A stretch of 64,000 nt of DNA from JAFALK01 sp042701975. GTDB lineage: Bacteria; Pseudomonadota; Gammaproteobacteria; Burkholderiales; Burkholderiaceae_C. Shown piece after piece: positions 18,243 through 26,396 of this stretch (the stretch's first letter is position 1; every line of letters starts with the position of its first letter). The stretch is taken from NCBI GenBank assembly GCA_042701975.1, contig CP170561.1, positions 1,674,001 through 1,738,000 on the forward strand, given 5' to 3'. A program made the translations under genes and the position numbers. Under the pieces are notes generated by a model, which saw only the letters and a list, made by a program, of their open reading frames with translations, was not told where the DNA came from and made no database searches.

Positions 18243-20837
18243 ATGGAAGTCTCCCGTACACGCGCCTTGCGCGGCCCGAACATGTGGAGCCGCCACACGG
18301 CCATCGAGGCCGTCGTGCATTGCAGCCCCGAGGAACAGTCCATCGCCGACCTGCCGGGCTTCGAGAAGCGGCTGCGCGAGTTCTTCCCCGGCGTCGGTCC
18401 GCTGAACTCGATCCTGCGCGCCGACCCCGGCCAGCGCACGCCGCTCACGCTGGCCCACGTGCTGGAGCAGGCCACGCTGGCGCTGCAGGCCCAGGCCGGC
18501 TGCCCGGTCACGTTCTCGCACACGCACGACACCGGCGAGGCCGGCACCTACCAGGTGATCGTTGAGTACAGCGAGGAAGACGTCGGCCGCATGGCCTTCG
18601 ACGCTGCTTGCAAGCTGCTGGCAGCCGCGCTCAAGACCGACGGCGCCTTCGATGCCGAAGCCACCATCAAGGCCCTGCGCGACCAGGACGAGGACGTGCG
18701 CCTCGGCCCCTCGACGGGCTCCATTGTCGATGCCGCAGCGGCGCGTGGCGTGCCCTTCCGCCGCCTCACGCAAGGCAGTCTCGTGCAGTTCGGCTGGGGC
18801 GCGAAGCAGCGCCGCATCTGGGCGGCCGAAGTGGACGCCACGTCGGCTGTGAGCGAATCCATCGCGCAAGACAAGGACCTCTCCAAACGCCTGCTGCAAT
18901 CGGCCGGCGTGCCCGTGCCCATCGGCCGTCCTGCCGAATCGCCGGACGACGCCTGGGCCGCTGCGCTCGAAGTCGGCCTGCCCGTCGTGGTCAAGCCGCA
19001 GGACGGCAACCAGGGCAAGGGCGTGACCGTGAACGTGGCCACGCGCGAGCATCTCGATGCGGCGTACAAGGCCGCGGACGAAATCGGCCAGGTGATGGTC
19101 GAGAAGTTCCTGCCCGGCGCCGACTACCGCCTGCTGGTGGTGGGCGACAAGCTCGTGGCCGCCGCGCGCCGCGACCCGCCGCACGTGATCGGCGACGGCG
19201 TGCTGACCGTCAAGCAACTCGTCGACAAGGTCAACAGTGACCCGCGCCGTGGCGACGGCCACGCCACCTCGCTGACCAAGATCCGCTTTGATGACATCGC
19301 CGTCGCGCGCCTGGCGCTGCAGGACCTGACGCCCGAATCGATCCCCGAGAAGGGCCATCGTGTCATCCTGCGCAACAACGCCAACCTCTCGACGGGCGGC
19401 ACGGCCACCGACGTGACGGACGACGTGCATCCTGAAGTGGCGGCGCGCGCCATCGCCGCCGCGCAGGTCGTGGGCCTGCATGTGTGCGGCGTGGACGTCG
19501 TCGCCGAGAGCGTGCTGCGCCCGATGGAAGAGGTGAACGGCGGCGTGGTGGAAGTCAACGCCGCGCCCGGCCTGCGCATGCACCTCTCGCCCAGCTTCGG
19601 CAAGGGCCGCAACGTGGGCGAGGCCATCATCAGCCACCTCTACGGCAGCGGCGCCAAGGGCGAAGACGGGCGCATCCCGGTCGTGGCCGTCACCGGCACC
19701 AACGGCAAGACGACGACCACGCGCCTGATCGCGCACATCTTCGCCACGCTGGGCCTCAAGGTCGGCATGACCAACACCGACGGCGTCTACGTGGACGGCC
19801 GCCAGATCGACAGCGGCGACTGCTCCGGCCCCAAGAGCGCCCGCAACGTGCTGATGCACCCGGACGTGGAAGCGGCCGTGTTCGAGACCGCCCGTGGCGG
19901 TGTGCTGCGTGAAGGCCTGGGCTTCGACCGCTGCCAGGTGGCCGTGGTCACCAACCTTGGCGCCGGCGATCACCTCGGCATGAACTTCCTGCACACCGTG
20001 GAAGACCTGGCCCTGGTCAAGCGCGTGATCGTTCAGAACGTCGCGCCCACCGGCTATGCCGTGCTGAACGCGGCCGACCCGGTCGTGGCCCGCATGGCCG
20101 CCACCTGCCCCGGCCAGATCATCTACTTCGCCGCCGACCGCCATCACCCGCTGATGGCCGCGCACCGCTCGCAAGGCAAGCGCTGCGTCTACGTGGACGG
20201 CGACCAGCTCGTGGCCGCGCAGGGCTCCTGGCGCGAGACCATCCCGCTGCGCGACATCCCCATCACGCGCAATGGCGCCATCGGCTTCCAGGTGGAGAAC
20301 GCCATGGCGTCCGTCGCTGCCGCCTGGGGCGTAGGCCTGGACTGGGACACCATCCGCCGCGGCGTGGGCAGCTTCGCCAACGACGCCGACAACGCGCCCG
20401 GCCGCTTCAATGTGATGGACTTCCGCGGCGCCACCGTGATTGCCGACTACGGCCACAACGGCGACGCCATGCACGCGCTCGTTTCTGCGGTCGAAGCGCT
20501 GCCGGCCAAGACGCGCTCTGTCGTGATCAGCGGCGCCGGCGACCGCCGCGACGAGGACATCCGCGTGCAGACCGAGATCCTCGGCCGCGCCTTCGACGAC
20601 GTCATCCTCTACGAAGACGCCTGCCAACGCGGCCGCGAGGAGGGCGAAGTCATGGCCCTGCTGCGCGCCGGCCTGCAAGGTGCCGAGCGTACGAAGAGGA
20701 TCGACGAGATCCACGGCGAGTTCATCGCCATCGACACCGCGCTGGACCGCCTGCAACCGGGCGATCTGTGCCTGGTGCTGGTGGACCAGGTGGAAGAGGC
20801 GCTGGCCCACCTGGCCAAGCGCATCGCCCAAGGCTGA
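18243..20837 (+). CDS. cphA: Cyanophycin synthetase
   Basis: 864 residues, the usual length for CphA. The N-terminal domain begins LRGPNMWSR. The ATP-grasp domain (VVKPQDGNQGKGV, VEVNAAPG) adds Asp to the backbone, and the Mur-ligase-like domain with an intact P-loop (VTGTNGKTTTTRL near residue 484) adds Arg to the beta-carboxyl groups. The product is a cytoplasmic nitrogen/carbon reserve granule. The gene starts 8 bp after cphA' and ends 8 bp before the ParB-like gene. No cyanophycinase gene lies in this window. Confidence 0.96.
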   Translation: MEVSRTRALRGPNMWSRHTAIEAVVHCSPEEQSIADLPGFEKRLREFFPGVGPLNSILRADPGQRTPLTLAHVLEQATLALQAQAGCPVTFSHTHDTGEAGTYQVIVEYSEEDVGRMAFDAACKLLAAALKTDGAFDAEATIKALRDQDEDVRLGPSTGSIVDAAAARGVPFRRLTQGSLVQFGWGAKQRRIWAAEVDATSAVSESIAQDKDLSKRLLQSAGVPVPIGRPAESPDDAWAAALEVGLPVVVKPQDGNQGKGVTVNVATREHLDAAYKAADEIGQVMVEKFLPGADYRLLVVGDKLVAAARRDPPHVIGDGVLTVKQLVDKVNSDPRRGDGHATSLTKIRFDDIAVARLALQDLTPESIPEKGHRVILRNNANLSTGGTATDVTDDVHPEVAARAIAAAQVVGLHVCGVDVVAESVLRPMEEVNGGVVEVNAAPGLRMHLSPSFGKGRNVGEAIISHLYGSGAKGEDGRIPVVAVTGTNGKTTTTRLIAHIFATLGLKVGMTNTDGVYVDGRQIDSGDCSGPKSARNVLMHPDVEAAVFETARGGVLREGLGFDRCQVAVVTNLGAGDHLGMNFLHTVEDLALVKRVIVQNVAPTGYAVLNAADPVVARMAATCPGQIIYFAADRHHPLMAAHRSQGKRCVYVDGDQLVAAQGSWRETIPLRDIPITRNGAIGFQVENAMASVAAAWGVGLDWDTIRRGVGSFANDADNAPGRFNVMDFRGATVIADYGHNGDAMHALVSAVEALPAKTRSVVISGAGDRRDEDIRVQTEILGRAFDDVILYEDACQRGREEGEVMALLRAGLQGAERTKRIDEIHGEFIAIDTALDRLQPGDLCLVLVDQVEEALAHLAKRIAQG

Positions 20838-20845
20838 AGCGGCCG

Positions 20846-21469
20846 ATGCAGCGGCCCGGTCAACACCTGATCCGCGTGCCGCTGCATGCACTGCGGCCCA
20901 CGCAGCTGACCGTCGGCCTGGCCGAGGTGCGGCTCAAGCGCGAGCACTGGGCCGAGCTCAAGCCCAAGGAGCGCAAGAAACTGCTGGCCAGCCACTGGTT
21001 CCCGGCGGTGCGTGGCCCTGGCGGGCTGCATTACATCGTCGATCACCACCACCTCGGCCTGGCGCTGCACGAAGAGGCCGTGGCTGAGGTCTGGGTGATG
21101 GAGCTGGCCGATCTGTCCGAGCTTGAAGGCGAAACCTTCTGGCGCGTGATGGAGTTCCACCGCTGGGCGCACCCCTTCGACCAACGCGGCCAGCGCCGCG
21201 AGTACGCGCGCATTCCGCAGCAGGTGAGCGAGCTGCGCGACGATCCATACCGCAGCCTCGCGGGCTTCGTGCGCGAGGCCGGCGGGTATGCGAAGGACGC
21301 CGAGCCTTACACCGAGTTCCTCTGGGCCGATTACTTTCGCGCCCGCATGCCGGCGCGCACGCTGGTTGGGAAAGGCGAGCCACTCGCCGCCGCGGCGCTC
21401 GCCCGTGCCGTTGAATTGGCGCGTTCGGCTGAAGCCCGCTACCTGCCCGGATGGCACGGGCAGGCATGA
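20846..21469 (+). CDS. ParB-like (ParBc_2) protein in cyanophycin operon
   Basis: 207 residues from the ATG at 20846, 8 bp after cphA. The N-terminal part resembles the putative ParB-like nuclease family (ParBc_2): VPLHALRPTQLTVG, then a basic stretch (ELKPKERKKLL) and HYIVDHHHLGLAL, comparable with the ParB/sulfiredoxin nucleotide-binding fold. No DNA-binding HTH of true ParB is seen. The function is unknown. Position and spacing say it is co-expressed with the cyanophycin synthetases and the SulP carrier, whose start overlaps its stop. Confidence 0.8.
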   Translation: MQRPGQHLIRVPLHALRPTQLTVGLAEVRLKREHWAELKPKERKKLLASHWFPAVRGPGGLHYIVDHHHLGLALHEEAVAEVWVMELADLSELEGETFWRVMEFHRWAHPFDQRGQRREYARIPQQVSELRDDPYRSLAGFVREAGGYAKDAEPYTEFLWADYFRARMPARTLVGKGEPLAAAALARAVELARSAEARYLPGWHGQA

Positions 21470-23058
21470 CCCGTGCTGATGCGGTAGCGGGCCTGTCCAT
21501 TGCGGGCCTGCTGCTGCCGGAGGCCGTGGCCTATGCCGGCATCGCAGGCTTGCCACCGCAGGCTGGCGTGATGGCGCTGCTGTGCGGCCTGATGGTCTAC
21601 GGCGTGATGGGTGCGAGCCGTTTCGCCATCGTCTCGGCGACTTCGTCTTCAGCGGCTGTGTTGCTGGCGGCCACGCATTCCGCGGTCGGCCTCGCTGCGC
21701 CGGGTGCGTTGGTGACGGGCCTCGTGCTGCTGGCGGGCGTGTTCTTCGTGGTGGCGGGATTGATGCGCGCGGGCGCCGTCTCGAACCTGATTGCCAAGCC
21801 GGTGCTGCGCGGCTTCGCACTTGGCCTGGCGCTGACCATCGTGGCCAAGCAGTTGCCGACGGTGCTGGACGTTCATCCCTCGCATGGCGATTTCTTTCGC
21901 CTCGTGGCGGGCTTGCTGGGCGAGCTGCCGCAGTGGAATCTCGCCGGTCTCGCGCTCGCCGCGGGCAGCCTGGCGCTGCTGCATCTGTTGCGCCGCTTTC
22001 CCTTCGTGCCCGCGGCCCTGCTCGTGATCGCGCTGGGCATCGGCTTCGATCTGGCGGGCTTCGGTGCGCGTTGGGGCGTGCATGCGGTCGGACCGTTCGC
22101 CTTGCAGCTCGGGTGGCCGCAATGGCCGGCGATGTCGGTCGATGCGTGGATGCGGCTTGGCGAGCTGTCGGCCGCGCTGGCATTGATCCTCTACGCGGAA
22201 TCGTATGGCTCGATCCGCACGCTGGCACTGCGCCATGGCGATGCGGTGAACGCCAATCGCGACCTGATCGCGCTCGGCCTGGCCAATGGTCTGTCTGCGC
22301 TGATGCAAGGCATGCCGGTGGGTGCGGGCTTCTCGGCCAGCTCCGCCAACGAAGCGGCCGGCGCGCAGAGCCGCGCGGCCGGGCTTTGTGCAGCGGCGGT
22401 TGTGCTGGTCGCGGTGCTCACGCTGCTGCAATGGATCGCGCACACGCCCGAGCCGGTGCTGGCCGCCATCGTCATTCATGCGATGAGCCACTCGCTCGAT
22501 CCGCGCGCGCTCAAGCCTTATTTCGTCTGGCGCCGTGATCGACTGGTGGCGCTGACGGCGCTGTTCGGTGTGCTCGTGCTGGGCGTGCTTGACGGCTTGC
22601 TCGCGGCCATCGGCCTGAGCCTCCTGCTGCTCCTGCGCGGCATGGCCACGCCCAGCGTCGAATGGCTGGGCCAGCTCGGCGCCGGGCATGACTTCGTGGA
22701 CCTGAAGCGCCATCCAGAAGCGGCGACACCGGCCGGACTCGTGATCGCGCGGCCGGCGATGCCGCTGTTCTTCGGCAACGCCGATCCGGTCTTCGCGACG
22801 ATCGCGCAGCGCCTGCACGGCGAGGCGCAGCTGCGCGCGCTGGTCCTCAGTCTGGAGGAGTCGCCGACGCTCGATGCCGGCAGCCTCGAGGCCTTGGGCG
22901 AGTTCGCCGCGAACTGCCCGGTGCCGGTGTTCCTCGCGCGTGCCAAGGATCCGGTGCGCGAGCTGCTGGATCGCCTGGCCGCACCGCACCTGCCGCCCGA
23001 ACGCTATACGGCCTGGAGCGTGGACGACGCGGTGAGGCAGGCGCTGGGCGGCGCATGA
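21466..23058 (+). CDS. SulP-family anion transporter with STAS domain
   Basis: About 530 residues. The ATG at 21466 overlaps the ParB-like stop as ATGA; an ATG at 21451 is the alternative. The Sulphate_transp domain opens with LLLPEAVAYAGIAGLPPQAG and has about 10-12 membrane segments, followed by a C-terminal STAS domain (LRALVLSLEESPTLDAGSLE). SulP proteins carry sulfate, bicarbonate or dicarboxylates; E. coli DauA takes up succinate and aspartate. In this operon an aspartate-type substrate is an attractive inference, but the sequence does not prove it. Confidence 0.88.
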   Translation: MTRADAVAGLSIAGLLLPEAVAYAGIAGLPPQAGVMALLCGLMVYGVMGASRFAIVSATSSSAAVLLAATHSAVGLAAPGALVTGLVLLAGVFFVVAGLMRAGAVSNLIAKPVLRGFALGLALTIVAKQLPTVLDVHPSHGDFFRLVAGLLGELPQWNLAGLALAAGSLALLHLLRRFPFVPAALLVIALGIGFDLAGFGARWGVHAVGPFALQLGWPQWPAMSVDAWMRLGELSAALALILYAESYGSIRTLALRHGDAVNANRDLIALGLANGLSALMQGMPVGAGFSASSANEAAGAQSRAAGLCAAAVVLVAVLTLLQWIAHTPEPVLAAIVIHAMSHSLDPRALKPYFVWRRDRLVALTALFGVLVLGVLDGLLAAIGLSLLLLLRGMATPSVEWLGQLGAGHDFVDLKRHPEAATPAGLVIARPAMPLFFGNADPVFATIAQRLHGEAQLRALVLSLEESPTLDAGSLEALGEFAANCPVPVFLARAKDPVRELLDRLAAPHLPPERYTAWSVDDAVRQALGGA

Positions 23059-23245
23059 GGGCGCTCGCCAAGAGAGCGTTGCAAGCTTGCCGACGGGCTA
23101 TCGACACCGTCGTTGAAACAAGTGCAACAAGCCCCGCAGAAATCATGGATTTTCCCTAGCTGCTGGAGCGGACGCGAGAGTGCAATGGCGATGCGCACTT
23201 GCGCGATTTCGATAACTTTCAAAACCTTCTCCAAGGAGTGAGTCC

Positions 23246-24184
23246 ATGAAGTTGCATCACCTGCTTCCAGTGGTTCTGAGTTGCGCCGGCCTGATCGGGT
23301 CGGCTCAAGCCGGCTCGGTCAAGGCGTCCGACCAGGACGTCTACAAGCCCAGCGGCAAGGGCTACGGCGAGCTCGATACCGTTGCCACCGAGAACGCCCA
23401 CAAGGGCCAAGCCAAGCCGGTCGGCGGCGGCGGCGCCAACAACGGCATCAGCTATCACGGCGGGCCGGTGATGACGAACGCAGCGGGCGTCAACGTCTAC
23501 TTCATCTGGTACGGCAACTGGACGGCGTCGCGAAAGTCGATCCTGGAGTCGCTGATCCCGGGCCTGAGCGGCTCGCCCATCTTCAACACCAACACCAGCT
23601 ACTACGACGCCTCGAACCGCAAGGTCGTCAATGCGGCCACGTTTGTGCAGTCGGCGACCGACAACTACTCGCTGGGCAAGTCGCTGAGCGATGCCAACAT
23701 CCAGACCATCGTCGCCAACCAGATCGCGGGCGGCTACCTGCCCAAGGACACGAACGGCGTGTATTTCGTGCTGACCGCGCCCGACGTTGCCGAGACCTCC
23801 GGCTTCGGCTCCAAGTACTGCGGCTGGCACACCCACGGCACGATCAGCGGATCCGACATCAAGTACGCCTTCGTCGGCGACGCGACGACCATTGCGCCGT
23901 CGGGCTGCGGCGTGAGCAGCCCTTCGCCCAATGGCGACGGCGGCATCGACGGCATGGCCAGCGTGGTCTTCCATGAGCTTTCGGAAGCGGTCACCGATCC
24001 GGACCTGAACGCCTGGTACGACAACCGCGGGCAGGAGAACGCCGACAAGTGCGCGTGGACCTGGGGCACCACCTTCACCACGAGCAATGGTGCCACGGCC
24101 AACGTCACGCTCGGCGGCCGCAACTGGCTGTTGCAGCGCAACTGGGTCAATGCCGCCGGCGGCTATTGCTCGCTGAGCTATTGA
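23246..24184 (+). CDS. EXORDIUM/PHI-1-like secreted protein
   Basis: 312 residues, with a Sec signal peptide (cleavage near AQA-GS) and a good AAGGAG site before the ATG. The mature protein follows the plant EXORDIUM (phosphate-induced 1) pattern: SYHGGPVM, VNVYFIWYGNW, NYSLGKSLSD, YFVLTAPDV, CGWHTHG, PNGDGGIDGM and a C-terminal GGYCSLSY. In plants these are apoplastic growth-related proteins of unknown chemistry. The bacterial form adds FHELSEAVTDP, which recalls half of a metalloprotease HExxH site but lacks the second His. It is extracellular or periplasmic, function unknown, and stands alone after the SulP gene. Confidence 0.8.
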   Translation: MKLHHLLPVVLSCAGLIGSAQAGSVKASDQDVYKPSGKGYGELDTVATENAHKGQAKPVGGGGANNGISYHGGPVMTNAAGVNVYFIWYGNWTASRKSILESLIPGLSGSPIFNTNTSYYDASNRKVVNAATFVQSATDNYSLGKSLSDANIQTIVANQIAGGYLPKDTNGVYFVLTAPDVAETSGFGSKYCGWHTHGTISGSDIKYAFVGDATTIAPSGCGVSSPSPNGDGGIDGMASVVFHELSEAVTDPDLNAWYDNRGQENADKCAWTWGTTFTTSNGATANVTLGGRNWLLQRNWVNAAGGYCSLSY

Positions 24185-24197
24185 AGAGGGCAGCGTC

Positions 24198-24635
24198 GTG
24201 ATCCGTGCCCTGCTGCTCAGCATCGCGTGCATGGCGCTGCCGGCGCACGCCCAGACGTCGGCCGACGGTCGCGGCCAGGGCGCGCCGGTCATGACGCTCT
24301 ACATGAAGACCATTGGCGCGCTGGAGCAGGAACTGGCGGCGGCGCAGGCGGCCGGCAACGCCGCCGCACTTGACCGCCTGCTGGGGCCCTTCTTCGAGTT
24401 GCGCCGGCCCCGCCAGGAGGCGCTCACGCGCGAGAGCCTGCTGGGTGCCGGCCGGCCTCGGGGTGGCAGTGCCGCCAGCCTGAGTGAGCTCTCGGTCTAT
24501 GAGGTCGGCGCCGAGGCGGTGGCCTACTTCCTGTTGCGCGAGGCGAACGGCAACACCAGCTCGGTGGTCGATGTGTGGACGCGAGGCCCCGACGGCCGTT
24601 GGCAACTGCGCCTGCGCTTCGAGCAAGCGCTCTGA
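24198..24635 (+). CDS. Small exported protein, possible NTF2/DUF4440-like
   Basis: 145 residues from a GTG start (24198). A signal peptide ends at AHA-QT. The mature part has an early amphipathic helix (TIGALEQELAAAQAAGNAAALD), a basic strand and a C-terminal VVDVWTRGPDGRWQLRLRF, a layout seen in SnoaL/DUF4440 proteins of the NTF2 fold. The assignment is tentative. It begins 13 bp after the EXORDIUM-like gene and is probably co-transcribed with it. Confidence 0.65.
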   Translation: MIRALLLSIACMALPAHAQTSADGRGQGAPVMTLYMKTIGALEQELAAAQAAGNAAALDRLLGPFFELRRPRQEALTRESLLGAGRPRGGSAASLSELSVYEVGAEAVAYFLLREANGNTSSVVDVWTRGPDGRWQLRLRFEQAL

Positions 24636-24636
24636 C

Positions 24637-25554
24637 TCAGTCTTTCTGCAAGGCCTTGGCGAGCCGCGCGCCCAGGCGCGCGTTGTTCTTCACCAGCGCG
24701 ATGTTCGTCGCGAGGCTGCTGCCGCCGGTCAGTGCCTTGATGCGCGCCAGCAGAAAGGGCGTGACGGCCTTGCCCGAGATGCCCTGGCTTTCGCACTCGT
24801 CCAAGGCCTGGCGCGTGATCGCTTCGATCTGTTCGCGCGGCATCGCCTGATCGGCCGGCACCGGGTTGCTGACCACCACGCCGCCATTCAGGCCTAACGC
24901 CCATTTCGTGCGCACGAAGCGCGCGACCTCGCCTGGCTCATCGATGCGGAAATCCGCCTTGAAGCCGCTGTCGGGCGTGTAGAACGCGGCGAAGTTCTCC
25001 TGGCCGACGGCGACCACCGGCACGCCTTGCGTTTCCAGGTATTCGAGCGTGAGGCCGATGTCGAGGATGCTCTTGGCCCCCGCGCATACCACGGCCACTG
25101 GCGTTTGCGCCAGCTCCTGCAGGTCGGCCGAGATATCGAAGCTCTCGGGGGCGCCGCGGTGCACGCCGCCGATACCGCCGGTCACGAACACTTCGATGCC
25201 GGCGAGCCTGGCGCAGATCATCGTGGCCGCCACCGTGGTGGCGCCGACGCGTCCGCTGCTGAGGCCATACGCCAGGTCGCGGCGCGAGAGCTTCATGGCG
25301 TCGGGCGAGCGGCCCAGCAGTTCGAGCTCAGCGTCGGTCAGGCCGATGCGAATCTTGCCGCCCAGCACGGCGATGGTGGCCGGCACCGCGCCTTCGGCGC
25401 GGATGATGGCCTCGACCTCGCGCGCCGTTTCCACGTTCTGCGGGTGGGGCATGCCGTGGGAGATGATGGTCGATTCGAGCGCGACGATGGGGCGGTGCTG
25501 GGCACGTGCGGCAGCGACTTCAGGTGAGAAAGCGATCAGGTCTTCGAGATTCAT
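24637..25554 (-). CDS. psuG: Pseudouridine-5'-phosphate glycosidase
   Basis: 305 residues from the ATG at 25554. It cleaves the C-glycosidic bond of pseudouridine 5'-phosphate to ribose 5-phosphate and uracil (reversible), in the cytosol. Family signatures are visible: ALESTIISHGMP with the key Glu, KLSRRDLAY with the active Lys, TGGIGGVHRGA and VVSNPVP. It overlaps the end of the upstream kinase gene by 4 bp (ATGA), the usual psuK-psuG arrangement for degrading modified nucleosides. Confidence 0.95.
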   Translation of the reverse strand: MNLEDLIAFSPEVAAARAQHRPIVALESTIISHGMPHPQNVETAREVEAIIRAEGAVPATIAVLGGKIRIGLTDAELELLGRSPDAMKLSRRDLAYGLSSGRVGATTVAATMICARLAGIEVFVTGGIGGVHRGAPESFDISADLQELAQTPVAVVCAGAKSILDIGLTLEYLETQGVPVVAVGQENFAAFYTPDSGFKADFRIDEPGEVARFVRTKWALGLNGGVVVSNPVPADQAMPREQIEAITRQALDECESQGISGKAVTPFLLARIKALTGGSSLATNIALVKNNARLGARLAKALQKD

Positions 25555-26357
25555 AGCGTGCTGGAAATGCTTTGGAGCACCTGGGCGGAGAGTGCCAGGC
25601 CGTGGCGGCAGGCTGCGGCCCAGTCGTCGCCACGGTAGAGGCCGGCGCACACGCCAGCCGCAAAGGCGTCACCGGCGCCGGTGACGTCCACGATGTCGAC
25701 GGGGAGCGCGGGCAGATCGACGGGCTCGCCGCCGGCGCTGCTCAGGCGCACGCCGCTGGCGCCGAGCGTGACGGCGATGTGCTGCACGCCGCGCTCGTGC
25801 AGGCTGGCGAGGCCTTCCGTTTGAGCGAGCTCGCCTTCGTTGAGCAGCAGCGCGTGCAGGCCAACGAGCGAGTCGGGCAGGCGGGCCATCTTCGGCTCGG
25901 AGACGGCCACCGCGACCAGGCGGCTTTCGCCGGAGCGAGCGAGCAGGGCCGCGATGGTGTCCGGCTGCAGGTTCAGGTCGAACATCGTGAGCGAGGGCAG
26001 TGCGGCCGGCAGCAGGCCGGGCACGAGGCGCTCGACCAGCGGCATGGCGGCCAGGCCGATCAGCAGCTGGCCCTGCGGGTCGAGCACGGCGGTGTAGCTG
26101 TCGCTCCGCTTGCCGGGCAGCACCTTGACGGCGCTGGCATCGATGCCGGCCAGCAGCTGCCGGCCCCAGTCGTCGTCGCCGGTCACCGTCAGCAGCAGCG
26201 CGGGCAGGCCCAGCCGGGTGAGGTTGTCCGCCACGTTGCGGGCCACCCCGCCGGGGTGGTCACTGCTTTCGGCGGGATTGCTCGAGCCGGGGTGCGGGGT
26301 GGCCAGCAAGCGCAGCTTGCGATCCACATTGGCGCCGCCGATGCACAGAATGTTCAT
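25551..26357 (-). CDS. psuK: PfkB-family pseudouridine kinase
   Basis: 268 residues. PfkB/ribokinase fold: the N-terminal CIGGANVDRKL, the substrate-binding HPGGVARNVADNLTRLG and the C-terminal signature DVTGAGDAFAAGV with the catalytic Asp. Coupling to psuG identifies it as the kinase that phosphorylates pseudouridine at the 5' position. The ATG follows directly on a GC-rich inverted repeat (26358-26382) and no Shine-Dalgarno sequence is visible. Confidence 0.92.
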   Translation of the reverse strand: MNILCIGGANVDRKLRLLATPHPGSSNPAESSDHPGGVARNVADNLTRLGLPALLLTVTGDDDWGRQLLAGIDASAVKVLPGKRSDSYTAVLDPQGQLLIGLAAMPLVERLVPGLLPAALPSLTMFDLNLQPDTIAALLARSGESRLVAVAVSEPKMARLPDSLVGLHALLLNEGELAQTEGLASLHERGVQHIAVTLGASGVRLSSAGGEPVDLPALPVDIVDVTGAGDAFAAGVCAGLYRGDDWAAACRHGLALSAQVLQSISSTL

Positions 26358-26382
26358 GCCCGCAGTTTAGGTGGCTGCGGGC
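26358..26382 (-). promoter_or_regulatory. Inverted repeat abutting the psuK start codon
   Basis: GCCCGCAG at 26358-26365 and CTGCGGGC at 26375-26382 form a perfect 8-bp stem with a 9-nt loop. In minus-strand RNA the stem ends one base before the psuK ATG, between the PEP-CTERM gene and psuK. It lacks a U tract, so it looks more like a translation-blocking or processing hairpin than a terminator. Confidence 0.5.
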
Positions 26383-26396
26383 CGATCCGGTACGTC

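Noticed and set aside
13624..18261. 1545-codon open frame on the minus strand running through cphA'
   Set aside because: Only the part up to 15900 is the ABC transporter. The rest is the GC-bias shadow opposite cphA', with no domain and His/Ala/Gly-rich composition.
17964..20891. 975-codon minus-strand open frame opposite cphA
   Set aside because: Composition typical of an antisense frame of a GC-rich gene; no signature motifs; the plus strand encodes an unmistakable CphA.
23950..24010. Zinc protease call for the EXORDIUM-like protein from HELSE
   Set aside because: HExxH needs a second His and a third ligand; here the fifth residue is Glu, so a metalloprotease cannot be claimed.
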